From Adiantum capillus-veneris (Eukaryota; Streptophyta; Polypodiopsida; Polypodiales; Pteridaceae): a stretch of DNA of 64,000 bases. The stretch is taken from positions 95,430,412 to 95,494,411 of the forward strand of contig CM043963.1 in NCBI GenBank assembly GCA_014529385.2, read 5' to 3'. The notes beneath the pieces were generated by a model. The model did not search any database and was not told the DNA's origin. It worked only from the letters and a program-made list of their open reading frames with translations. Positions 10,401 to 20,815 of the stretch are shown piece after piece (within the stretch, counting starts at the first letter, position 1; the number at the start of each line of letters is the position of its first letter). A program made the position numbers and the translations under genes.

Positions 10401-10800
10401 TGGCATAGATCATTTGACCGCACAGTGTCCTAACAATCCAAACGCACCGAAAATCACACCATTGAACATAATAGAGATTGTTGATGGGACACCACCAACT
10501 ATAAACATAGCACCAGTGAATGCACTCACACGGTCGATGCTCCAAAAGCAAAATTACATCCTCGAAGAGAGAGATGCTGCATCCATTGGCCGAGCGAGAA
10601 AGAAGAAAACACGAAGAAAGAAATCCCTTAATGCTTCTAGCTCAAAACCTAGTTCAAAGACTAACATAGGGACAGGAGAGGATCCCGTGTATATGAATGA
10701 CCTTGAGGATGACTCAGATTCGATAGAGACCACGGAGACTTCTGTCCAAGACAAAATTACACAAGGATACCCAAAACCTACTTCAATAATAAGAAACTAA
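7451..10800 (+). pseudogene. Gag polyprotein of element A (Ty3/gypsy), frameshifted
   Basis: The start at 7451 (MNLRSRRVL) is chosen because gag of B starts MNLRYGRVL at 15865; an in-frame ATG at 7400 also exists. One frame runs to 8954, then the frame used at 8881-10800 takes over, with stops at 9325-9327 (TGA) and 9967-9969 (TAG). A Retrotrans_gag capsid region lies at about 9050-9500 (KFSGDGDARNHMEVFEHV, LSGKAGDWYRTL, then SVRDFISRLKNLNSRCNP). Four zinc-knuckle-like motifs follow: one degenerate (CSICLGPHTTSEFP), then CNACDRYGHQVKDC, CYECGGLHRVAECP and CNRCGIDHLTAQCP. The C-terminus is basic (RARKKKTRRKKS). Gag forms the particle and binds RNA. The first 500 residues are Pro/Ser/Thr-rich and unrecognised. 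Confidence 0.85.
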
Positions 10801-10889
10801 GCAAGGTGAAAACCGAAGGCACAACTGAAACATCATCAAGGATGACAAAAATTGAGCAAAAATGAGAGTACCAAAAGCTACAACCAACC

Positions 10890-12269
10890 TTGAAAGAGGT
10901 TTGGATGACTAAAATGGAGAGTGAAGAGGGCTTAAATATGGACAAATTTGACGCATCCTCTCACTACAAAAGATACACAATACAAGATTGGAAGATTGCG
11001 GTTCATCAAACAATGCATGAACATAAAGAACCAAGACGTCTTACGAAGGACTTGAGAAGACCAAGCGCATAGATTTAGCCAAACCAAGAGAGGAACCAAA
11101 GCCGACATACATTGCCAGTGACCTCACGAAGGAGGAAGAGCAGTTATTAATAGCTACACTCAAGAAAAAAGAGATGTGTTTGCATGGTCATATAAGGACC
11201 TTAAGGGAGTAGACTCAAACATTTTTTAACACATAATATCCCTTAAGAGTGATGCAAAGCATCACAGATACAGTCCATATACCTATAACAAAATACTTGT
11301 AAAAAAGATCAAGGAGGAGATAGATACGCTTAAGAAGTGGAGTTTATCTATGAGATCAAGCACACAGATTGGGTGTCAGTGATTGTGGTAGTGCCCAAGA
11401 AGAATAAATAATTACATGTATGTGTGAATCTCAAACAAGTAAACGCGGCCACTATCAGAGATAACTATCCCCTACCAATTACTGATCATGTGATAGAGCG
11501 AGTTGCATGCAAGGAAGCTTATGGATTTTTTTATGGATTTCAGGCTACAACCCGCTTGCTATAAAGCCAAAGGATTAGTGTGAGATAATTTTTGCCACAA
11601 AATGGGGTATATGTTCTTATAGAGTGATTCCATTTGGCTTAATCGATGCACTTGCCACACTCCAAAGGCTGATGAGTCATGCATTTAAGGAACATCTAAG
11701 ACAATTCTTAGAGATCTATATGGACGACTTATGCATGCATTCTCTCTTGAGAAATGAGCACATATAACACTTAAAGAAGATCTTTGAGAAATACAAAACC
11801 TATCGTATACGCTTAAACCCAAAGAAATGTGTCTGCATGGTAAGACAAGGCAAAATTTTAGGGCACATTGTGTCCAAGAACGGCATTTTCATTGATCTTG
11901 AGAAGATTCAAGTGGTTGTAGCTCTACCAAGTCCGATGAAAGTTAGGGAGTTACAAGCCTTCATGGGCCATTGTGGATATTACCAAAGATTCATCTATAT
12001 GTATGCAACCATTGCCAAACCTCTCTACTCTCTTATCACAAAATTTGAGTGGACTTATGAATATAAAGAAGCATTCCAATTATTGAAGAAAAATTGACTG
12101 CTCCTTCCATTTTGAAAGCTCTTGATTGAATGAATATCTTCAATGTCCACATTGATGCATCAGCATATGCTATAGGATACATTTTAGCGCAACCTGGAGA
12201 GAACAACATGGATTTTTCTATAAGTTACTCTAGCGAACAACTGAATAATGCAGAAAGAATTGTACGACC

Positions 12270-12303
<34 letters not shown>

Positions 12304-12690
12304 ATTATGAATGGTCTATGCTGAAACAAGTTCAAACATTATCTTCTCACAAACAAATTTGTGTCTTTTGTGGATCATTAGGCATTGTTATATTTGATAA
12401 ACAAACCCTACAATACAGGATGTACTGTATGATGGTTCAATATATTGCTTGAGTTTGATTTCACAGTGCTGGTGAAAAAGGAACCACACATCAGAGGGCT
12501 AGCCATTTGTCCATATTCCCTCATGGAGAAGCATCTATTGGAGTTGATGATGATTTGTTGGATTCTTATCTTTTCAACATTGAGATGGTGCCAAGGTGGA
12601 GTGAATATGTCATACCTCTGCTCACCATTGGATCACTACAGATTGAAAGGAAACCATCAATCACTGAGGAAACTTGAACACTAATGCTAA
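10890..12690 (+). pseudogene. Reverse transcriptase and RNase H of element A, decayed
   Basis: It starts with SSHYKRYTIQDWKIAV, matching SHYKKYTLQDQKI upstream of RT in B. RT pieces in several frames include KEEIDTLK and, near 11715-11735, an intact IYMDDLCMHS catalytic box. The frame 11837-12097 gives the RT thumb/connection region (GHIVSKNGIFIDLEKIQ, FMGHCGYYQRFI). RNase H follows (HIDASAYAIGYILAQP near 12150). Inside RNase H a (GA)n run replaces the usual Thr-Lys-Arg-Glu-Gly segment. No protease-1 domain is found between gag and RT, so about 1.8 kb present in B (18.6-20.4 kb) is missing. Many stops and frameshifts; not functional. Confidence 0.8.
12272..12301 (+). repeat. (AG)n microsatellite inside RNase H region
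   Basis: About 15 AG units within the former RNase H frame of element A. At the matching place in B (21975-21995) the sequence is ordinary coding DNA. Confidence 0.9.
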
Positions 12691-13035
12691 TAGCTAGAAG
12701 GCTATACAAGCAAGGAAATGACGGTATATTGAGCCTACACATAGAGCCAAATGAGAGAAACGTGTGCTTGAGACAAGCCCATGTGTAAAACACAAGAATC
12801 CACAATGGCAAAGCACAAACATTTTAGAGATTAATGAGACTTGGTGTATGCCTGCCTAGAATGCAGAGAAGTGTTCATGATTATATTACTTCATGTGACA
12901 ATTGTGCAACCAAGACACCGGTAGAACATGCGAAGCTGCTCAGAGTGATGGTAGCACCTAAGTGGAGCTTGTGCATCATGGATTACCTGACACGGATACC
13001 ATTTTTTGGAGTTCTCTTTGTAAAACACTTATTAT
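12691..13035 (+). pseudogene. First integrase zinc-binding domain of element A, truncated end of pol
   Basis: Frames give RLYKQGNDGILSLHIEPNE, LRQAHV, MRLGVCLPRMQ and YITSCDNCATKTPVEHAKL, an H2C2-type zinc-binding domain ending in the CDNC pair. It is followed by APKWSLCIMDYLTRIPF, the linker that in B separates the first from the second zinc-binding domain. Coding ends about 13035, where LTR-like sequence of B begins, so the second zinc finger, catalytic core and 3' end of A are missing. Confidence 0.65.
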
Positions 13036-13194
13036 TTTGATAAATCGGGAATATTGTAACTCATATTTTTTTGGATAAACTCTGTAATTAATGAGATGGG
13101 GCTACAAGCTTCCAGATTGTATCAACCTATCATTACCCAGCTTTGGTAGAACTCCAGATGATTAGTTTTGACCACCCAAAAACCTTGGCTAAGG

Positions 13195-13202
13195 TATAAA
13201 AG
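13195..13202 (+). promoter_or_regulatory. TATA box in LTR of element B
   Basis: TATAAAAG in the context AAGGTATAAAAGCC, about 150 bp upstream of the donor-like site. Confidence 0.55.
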
Positions 13203-13344
13203 CCATTTTTTTTGTAAGTTTTTTATAAGTTTTTGGGATAAGAAATACACAGCGTGAGCTAACGACGCTCACTCCTCTCCTTCTCGCGCTTTCTTCTCCC
13301 TCTTCGGTTGTCACATTGCAATCGCGTTTGTTGCATTGTAACCG

Positions 13345-13354
13345 CAGGTAAGAG
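13345..13354 (+). promoter_or_regulatory. Candidate 5' splice donor in LTR of element B
   Basis: CAGGTAAGAG is a near-consensus donor. Similar sites occur at the matching place in every LTR-like block in the window. Confidence 0.4.
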
Positions 13355-13899
13355 CTCTACACATTGACGTAAGCAGTTCACAGTAATTCGTAGCGTTTAG
13401 CATCGTCAACCTGTAACCTGATTTCATCATAACTAGTAATTTACATTTTCAAATCAAAAACTAAGCATAGGCAGGATATTGGGGCATCATTGCTAAGCAT
13501 TTAGATGCATTCTGGGTCAAAAACGACTAGGTCAAAAATCCACTACTGTTAATAATCGCGATTTTGGAACTTGACTTAAAGTGGGGTTTGAGACCATAAG
13601 CATGTGTGCTTAGGTCTTATAAACTTGTCCTAGAAGTTTCATTACATTTGGATGTCATTCGATGCTGTAACGGATGTGATTTGTTTGCCGATGAGCGATT
13701 GGCTTTTGGTGATTTCAGTCACTTGAGTGTAGATTGAGTTAGATACGAGTTGTTAGTTGTTTTCCGAGAGACTAACAACCTCTTGTAGCCTCTATGCACT
13801 AGTCAAGTCAGCTTCATCCCATGGATTGACAAATTAATTGTGGTTCTCGCTAATATTGCAATAAGATAGGATGGTGAGGTTAGACATACATCCCACATT

Positions 13900-13917
13900 T
13901 GGCGCCACTGTTGGGGA
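13900..13917 (+). other. Primer-binding site, tRNA-Asp type (element B)
   Basis: TGGCGCCACTGTTGGGGA, two bases after the LTR end. It keeps the first seven bases of the tRNA-Asp PBS exactly and differs at a few later positions. Confidence 0.8.
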
Positions 13918-15864
13918 TCGAAGAGACCTAAACTTGGGAAAAATACGAGCGTCTTGTGAAGTTATCCTTCAACTTACTCTAGGTTCTCTTAGAGTTCAAA
14001 ACTTTCCTTTAGAAATCGCATAGCTTAAAATTGTCATCTTTTGCTGTGTAAAGGTAGCTTGGAAGTAATCGTACTTGCTGAGTGCCTGTAGGATTGTAGG
14101 ATTGTAGAAATAGATTAGGATTTTGAGAATGATTGGTAGACGAGACAAGTCTTAAGATCAGTGCTCAAAAAAACATAAAAGACAAGAAAACGAGTGTTTG
14201 TGGACACTTTCCACAAACCCATTGTATGAGAATCTAGGAGTAGGGTAAGTAGGATCCGAGGTGGATTTCAGAACATTGCTCTCTCTGAAAGAATCAAGTG
14301 TGAGTTGTTATTGGAAGTTGCAGAATTTCAGGTCTACGGCTAGAAATAGCGCGAAAAAACTTGAAACCACTCAATCCGACTGAAGAGTAAGCTTAAAAGT
14401 TGTTTGAACCAGTTGGTAAGCTCAGAGACACTTCAAGGTAAAAATTTCAAGAGTTGGCCAAAACTCAGATTATTTACTTTTTCTTGACATTTTAGGCCAA
14501 ATTAAGTTTTTACTTGATTCATATGCTTAAAATAGCTCATATAAGACGGTCTTTGAAAAAATTGCAAAAAAGTTTTCATTTCAAGCCTGAAGTTAATAAT
14601 TACGATTATTAACTTTTTGCCTAAATTGACCAAGGTTCATACCATTGACTCATTGCATGTGTACAAACAACTTTTGTAAAGGCCCAAGAGATTTGGATCA
14701 CCAAACTGGCAAAAAATAGGGTAAAAATTAAAGTTTGTACTGACTTTTTGAATCTTGAGTATAAATTGGGAAAAACTTTGTCCAAACTTGTTGAAAATTG
14801 ATTCATAGGCTTACATTGACGTGATAAACATGTGTACATGCTCAATTGACCAAAAAGATATAAAAAATTATCAGTTGTAAATAATTGCGATTATTTACAG
14901 TTGTCCCATTTTTAAAATTTTTTGACCAAGTCAGCATACCACTAGTTTTAACATGTTGTAATAAGCCCGCAAACCATATTTGGTAAGTTTTGGATCACTG
15001 GATTGAAAATTGTGACCAAATTTACAAAATTAGTCTGCAAACAGAAAATTGATGACCATTTGACCAAAAATTGTCCAAACTTGATGAAACTTGGCTAGTG
15101 ACCTTAATTTGAGGTGCTTAACAGATCTGTGTCCAAGTTGGGATAAAAAGCTGCAAAAATTTAGCTGGAGTAAATACTCGCGATTATTTACATCTGCTTC
15201 AAAACGTGATAATTTTGTAATTTTGAGTATACCACAAGGTCAAGCATATCAAGTAGACCTCACATATCAATTTTGGTGAAATTTGGATCTCAAAAGTGAG
15301 ATCTAAGACAGATTCACGAAATCAGAGTCTGCGGACACAAAACAGTTGATAAACTTGATCAGATTTTGTCCAAACTTGTTAGAACTTGTTCAGGGACTTT
15401 AACAAGTTGTATCCTTGCCAAACCAATCCAAAAGTGCAAAAAATTGACAAAAGTAAATAATCACAATTATTTACTATTGCTATCCAGAGACATCAATTTT
15501 GACTTTTGAACTTATACAGTGTTAGACCAACATAATATACAGCCACCGGGCAATTTTGGGTTCAATCGGATCAGAATTGGTGCACGTTCACTCAGTTTCC
15601 AGATTGCAGATTAAACCTTTGAGTTTTTGCTAAAGTCGAATCTGAAAGTCAAATTTTGACTCCCATAGCTCGATTTGAAGTGATACACATAGACCGATCA
15701 CGAGAGTTAGCAAAAACTCTACTGTCTTTTAGCTAACTGGATCAAATTGTACAGGAATCAAGTTGCAGACGAGGAATTGGCAGAAAGTTGCAATCGAATC
15801 AAGTAGAAATTGACGACAAGTCAATCCAAAGGTGAGTACTCTATCCAGGGCTTCATAAGTCTAT
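13918..15864 (+). other. Long untranslated leader of element B, with palindrome array
   Basis: About 1.95 kb without a supported gene between PBS and gag. The second half (14592-15474) is the palindrome array. An isolated half-site GATTATTTAC lies at 14468-14477. The array spacers repeat loosely (for example CCAAACTTG.TGAAA). Confidence 0.6.
14592..15474. repeat. Array of four spaced palindromes in the leader of B
   Basis: Related 22-bp palindromes at 14592-14613, 14877-14898, 15170-15191 and 15453-15474; spacings 285, 293 and 283. Type arm GTAAATAATCG followed by its reverse complement. Copy 1 uses the arms GTTAATAAT and ATTATTAAC (both outer arms changed together). Copies 2 and 3 have one mismatched pair each, and copy 4 has central mismatches only. 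The spacers have diverged far more than the palindromes. Confidence 0.93.
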
Positions 15865-18513
15865 ATGAACCTTAGATATGGTCGCGTACTAGGAAATCAG
15901 GGCATACTTGGAGAAACCTCCAGTAGAGTATCCACCAAAGAAATCATGAATCAAGGCAATTCCTTGCACACAATTCTTGAAGAAGTCTCGGACACTTTTT
16001 CAGATTCAACATCCAAAATTTCTTCTTACTCGACTCACTTGGAAACCGGAACGACAGTGCGCTACAAGCATATAGTATTCTCTTTTTACAAGACTAACCG
16101 ACATGGAGCCCAGGTTTACTTGGACCCTAACGAGGAGTATGCTATTCGCATTGATGACCATGGTTTTGAGTTCGAAGAAGAGATTAGGACAAACAAACAA
16201 GGAAAAATGTACATGAACAGAAACGGAACTCAGTATGTACAAGTCGAAAACCTTGATGTGGTAGAAAAATGAGGGTTAGAAGTAAACACCATAGTACCAG
16301 ATATGTCAGCAAAAGAAGTACCACCAACTTTAGAATTCCAGGGATACGATCAAGTAGTTTGAAGCCTTTGAAACGGCTTAGTACGGATAACCCTAGGATC
16401 TAAGTCTATTGTTGGGAAGATAGAAACATTAAAGATCTTTTGTGGACGTCGCATGCTAACGGCCATGAAGATCATCTATATCTTCAAGATCAAAGATAAG
16501 GGATCAGCGGACCTACCAACCTACCTATTTAGGGATTGTTATAACAACTTTGTTATGATGACTCCTAAAGAGGTAGAACAAACCAAATACCAAGGGTATT
16601 CCATATGGGATTGGATATTGGGATAAGGACCAGAAACAATTCCAAGAGATGAACACCGTGAGAGATCATATGAGAGTAATGTAAAGAAACCAGAAACCAC
16701 CTCATCACATAGAAAACCGGGTGACACTAAGGCCAGCCCAGGACTACATGAGTCACTATTTCCAACAGACTGGTTTGAAGGACTCGGAATAGGACCAACT
16801 GCAAGGAGACCGGGAGTTGAACCAAACAGACATGGCAGACCAACTGATTTTTAGAAATGGGTCAAAAAATACAGTGGATCAAGGGATCCATACGACCACT
16901 TAGCAAGCTTTAAGCAAGTGCTAAGAGCGGAACGTATATTTGATTTCCATACTCGAGGTTTGGAATGACATTAGAAGGAAAAGCATTGACATGGTTCCAA
17001 AACATTCCACCAAGGTCAATCATGGACTTGAACACATTAGCTCAAGGATTTGTAGCTGCTTGTTCCAAAACGGGGATCAAACATAATACGGTAGCTCAAA
17101 TCTACAGCTTTAAACAGAAACATGGTGAGTCTGTTAAGGATTATGCGACTCGAATGAAACAATACATTGTCAGATGCCCAGGGGTAGAGATACCTGCAGA
17201 AGAACAGCTCGTATCATTATTTCTAGAGGGACTGCTAAACAAAGAACTTCATGCTATACTCTATAGTAAAAATCATACAACCCTAGAAGAGTGTGTGTCA
17301 AATGCTATTGACTTAGGAGACAATTGTGATATTTTCAACAAAGAAGACGTCCCTAAGGATAACCAAAGCGAGAAAACAGCATCTACTAAACCAGCACAAT
17401 TGTGATAACCAAAGCGAAAAACAGCATCTACTAAACCAATTGTGATAGTTTCAACAAAGAAGACATCCCTAAGGATAACCAAAGCGAGAAAACAACATCT
17501 ACTAAACCAGCACAAGTGGGAACGGCTACTGCAGCACCACTTTCCGCCATAGAAGACATGCTCAAAAGGATGAACAACATGCAAATTGCACCTATGAGGG
17601 GACCAGGACAAGGGATACCTCAACAGGGACAACCAATTAGGCCACAAAAATGGGGTGCAATTGAGGGTAAATGGACCAACCATGAGACCACGAGTGCTAA
17701 TTTAGACCAAAGTACGATGGGAATGTTCAGTACATACCCATGAGGCCACAAGGACAACCCATGTACAGATATCAGCTTAATATGGCCCAAGCTCAAAGAC
17801 CGCCGATGGGTATGGAAAGACCTCAACCTGTGTTGGGACAACAACCTCCGTATTCAGGACATAATGCAGTGCCTATAAAGTACATGCACTCTGAAGGAGT
17901 CATAGATGAACAAGCATTAGTGCTTGTTACAAACTATGCAAAGCCTAGTCCATCTACGGTAATGGTAGAAGGAGATTGGTATAATTCACATCCACCACCA
18001 ATGGAAGAAATCATGACTTATGCTCCACCAGAGCTTGCACCAATGTATTATATAGCTAATCAATGTGTCATACCTCCCATGGTAAGACCCATGATTAAGC
18101 CAAGAACAGAGAAACTGTCATAACTGTGGTGGTGATCATCACTGGAAAAAGGAATGTCCAGAGCCTGACAAAAACCTCAAACTAGTTGAAGCCTATTGCA
18201 TACAATGTGCAAAAAGGGAGGACACTTTCCGGAAGATTGTCCTAAAAATCCTTTAAACAAGGGTAAAATAGTAGTAAATGTAGTCCAAGTGATACCTAGT
18301 AGCGCATCAGAGAGTGAACCGATTGTTCCAATCAAGGTAATCACTAGACCCCATTCCAAGAAAAAGAAACACAACTCCTCTGATGATTCAAAAAATACGA
18401 AAGTTTCCTCTCAAAGAATCAAAAGGAGCAGAAGCAAAAGATATGAGATGAGAAAACAAAACAACACGTTGAAATCGAGGAGAAAGCAAAAAAGCTATTC
18501 CAGGAAAAGTTGA
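15865..18513 (+). pseudogene. Gag polyprotein of element B (Ty3/gypsy), broken in several frames
   Basis: Starts MNLRYGRVLGNQG. The first 135 aa (15865-16272) form an unrecognised N-terminal domain (VRYKHIVFSFYKTNRHGAQV, then YAIRIDDHGFEFEEEI). A decayed stretch follows. The Retrotrans_gag capsid region is at about 16855-17330 (KKYSGSRDPYDHLASFKQVL, LEGKALTWFQNIPPRS, VKDYATRMKQYIVRCP, EECVSNAIDLGDNC). A Met/Gln/Pro-rich region (17516-18120) leads to two zinc knuckles, CHNCGGDHHWKKEC at 18123 and C.QCAKKGGHFPEDCP near 18210 (frameshifted), and a basic tail. Frame changes occur near 16280, 16960, 17410, 17740 and 18125. Gag forms the particle and binds RNA; this copy cannot be translated whole. 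Confidence 0.85.
17325..17512 (+). repeat. Imperfect tandem duplication inside gag of B
   Basis: GATAACCAAAGCGA(G)AAAACAGCATCTACTAAACCA occurs three times (17358, 17404, 17473), and the longer block with TTTCAACAAAGAAGAC.TCCCTAAGG occurs twice. The middle unit is short. The duplication shifts the frame and separates two gag frames. Confidence 0.8.
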
Positions 18514-18596
18514 AAGAAACTGGAGTGTATTCAAGGAAACAACCGTGAAATCTGGAGATTCTGGTTGATAAAATTTTTGAGTATATTAATGCCGCG

Positions 18597-19358
18597 TTGG
18601 AATCCTACCAAGCAGGACTTAAAGCAAGCCAAAACATGGAAAACAAATGGAAAAACTATCCTTCTCCAGACATGGAAGCAGCTAAGCTGGAAGCTTATCA
18701 AAATTTGGTAAGAATAACGCAAGAAATGTTGGAAAAACAAAAACCCAAGCTTGAAAGTATTGCAAAACCTGAGGAGCTTGTGGTAAGAGACACTAAAGAA
18801 AAATCTGATGTGGTGGCACAACCCCACCTTGAAACAAAAGAGCCACTTATAGTGCCGGATAGCGAAGATGCCTTAGACGGAATTCCATTCATAGAGGAAG
18901 ACTGGCCAGGACACTTATGGGAAAAAGTGAGAGAGATCAATGATGGGAGCCTAATTCTAAAGTCAGGTCCTATAGAGGAAGTCTGGTTGGATAATCTACC
19001 TTCTGATGTGAACATGGATGTACAATCCTTGTATGGGGATTGCGGATCTGAAGCTTCAGTAATGTCAAAACCATTGACCTTGAAAACATTACCCTCTTAC
19101 TTGGGAGATAACAAAGATGAATCCATAGTGTGTAAGACCACTCAAGTAAAAAGAGCTAAACAGACCCTAGAAGTAGCCAATATTTATTCAATCATGTCTA
19201 CGCCCATCCAATGCACTCTTACCTTGGGAGGACTGTTAAAACTCAGACCATACTTATGGAATGATCTACAGAAAACCCTAGAGAAGGTGGGCATAACGGG
19301 GCTAATCTCAAAAAAATTGGGAAAAATGAAAAATGAAATGGACAACAAAAAGATTTGA
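18597..19358 (+). CDS. Gag-protease spacer region of element B
   Basis: A 253-aa open stretch between the zinc knuckles and protease 1. It is rich in Glu and Lys, with a predicted helical segment near residues 20-60 (AAKLEAYQNLVRITQEMLEKQ) and a hydrophobic C-terminal part (CTLTLGGLLKLRPYLWNDL). I recognise no catalytic motif. Many plant Ty3/gypsy elements carry a variable spacer here. It shares its frame with protease 1, separated only by a TGA at 19356-19358. Confidence 0.55.
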   Translation: MESYQAGLKASQNMENKWKNYPSPDMEAAKLEAYQNLVRITQEMLEKQKPKLESIAKPEELVVRDTKEKSDVVAQPHLETKEPLIVPDSEDALDGIPFIEEDWPGHLWEKVREINDGSLILKSGPIEEVWLDNLPSDVNMDVQSLYGDCGSEASVMSKPLTLKTLPSYLGDNKDESIVCKTTQVKRAKQTLEVANIYSIMSTPIQCTLTLGGLLKLRPYLWNDLQKTLEKVGITGLISKKLGKMKNEMDNKKI

Positions 19359-19367
19359 TTTGTTCCC

Positions 19368-19820
19368 ATGAACAAAGTAGGAGAATATTACGAAGGAGAA
19401 GAAGGAAACACCACCCTCCCAGTGAAATATAATGACATTGAAACCATGACAATACTGGATAGTGGAGCAGGCATAGTCATAGCCACTAAAGCAGTATGGG
19501 AATCTTGGGGACGACTAGTGATTAGACAAACGCGAATGAAATTGCAATTGGCTAACGGACACATTGAGAGACCTTTAGCGCTGCTTGAAGAAGTGATAGT
19601 CAATTCTTGTGGAATTGAATATCAACACATTTTTTGCCATAGTAGACTTTGGGAAAAAACTCAACTATGAAATCATATTGGAAAGACCTTTCATGCGACA
19701 GGTACAGCTAATCCAAGATTGGGGAAACAATTATCTGTACTTGAAGCAAGTGGGATCTATAACAAGAGTAAATCTAAAAGATCACACTTATAGAGATGTC
19801 TTGAAAACACCCATACAAGA
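19368..19820 (+). pseudogene. Protease 1 (retropepsin) of element B, one frameshift
   Basis: The active-site box MTILDSGAGIVIATKAVW lies about 25 residues into the frame 19368-19670. The C-terminal half is in the next frame (from about 19609: YEIILERPFMRQ, the ILGRPF box with Gly changed to Glu). Retropepsins cleave Gag-Pol into mature proteins. This is the usual position, upstream of RT, so B carries this protease and a second one after integrase (24138). The frameshift and the Gly-to-Glu change would inactivate it. Confidence 0.8.
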
Positions 19821-20815
19821 GTTTGATTCAGTCTCTTCGGCTAAAACTAAGCTTCCATCCTCGTTAAACAAAGACACTCCTATTTGGATGTGTGGAGCTT
19901 CGAAGAATGGAAGTTTAAGACGAGAAGAATGTATCCTAGAAAAGGACTGCACAGACGAAGCCTACGTACCTGAACCCTTTTCAGAGTATTTCTTTGAGCC
20001 ATTTGAGTGGACTCAAATTTTCGCGACCAAGGATGTATGTGTGAATACGTCTATGCCTACTCAATTTTGCAATGAGGATGGCTATGACATAATTCCGATC
20101 CAAATGATTTTAATCCTCAACATTGAAGACATATATGAGGAACCCAAGGACTTAATGAAAGCTCAACAAGTCTTTTCAGACCTCTATTAACGATGCAAAA
20201 TGATGAGTTAGATGAACACTCAGCTACCTCAGAAGGTTCGGGGTTAGAAAAAGAATATATGAGAGCTAAGCTACTCTTAAAAGGAGGGGAGGAAAAGTTT
20301 TTTGACTTTCCAAACCAGAAATCAAGAAGACAAAACTGGTATAGACATAAAAGAGACACCGGAATTGTGAAAACATGACCTATGCCATCAGTCTCCAGTA
20401 GAACACAATTCCTGATGCAGATAGATGCAAATGATTGTGTCAAGGACAAACTCATTGGCATATATCCTTCAAAGAAAAATTCAAAAATGTCTCAAACATC
20501 AAGAAAAATAAGGAAGGATACTCAAGCAAACCCACAAGATAAAAAACCACTCATGACCCAAGTCGAGCGGAAAAAAAAATATCAAGAGTTGAAAAAAACT
20601 CTAAAGGAGATATACAGGATCGAAATGGAAACCATGGAAGAGGATGGTAAGGATGTAATGAGTGTTCCATCCCATTACAAAAAGTATACTCTCCAAGATC
20701 AAAAAATCATAATAGAACAATGTGTTAGGGTACTACGAAAACAGGGCGATTCTTATGAAGGGCTTGAAAACGCTAAAAAGCTAGACTTGGATGAACCAGG
20801 AGAATAGCTTAGACC
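19821..20815 (+). pseudogene. Protease-RT linker region of element B
   Basis: Three open pieces (to 20190, 20193-20378, 20382-20807) give acidic then basic sequence. The last contains a helical Lys/Glu-rich part (ERKKKYQELKKTLKEIYRI) and VPSHYKKYTLQDQKIIIEQ, conserved at 10960-11000 in element A. No enzyme motif is visible. A stop and a frame change separate the pieces. Confidence 0.55.

Larger units (their letters stand above)
13038..13897 (+). repeat. 5' LTR of element B (start approximate)
   Basis: The end at 13897 (CCCACA) is set by the tRNA-Asp PBS at 13900. The start is uncertain (about 13020-13055), placed where the pol frame of A stops. It contains TATAAAAG at 13195-13202, a pyrimidine-rich stretch (13265-13310), a CAGGTAAGA donor-like site at 13345-13353 and one half-decayed palindrome at 13548-13569 related to the array downstream. 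Confidence 0.55.
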
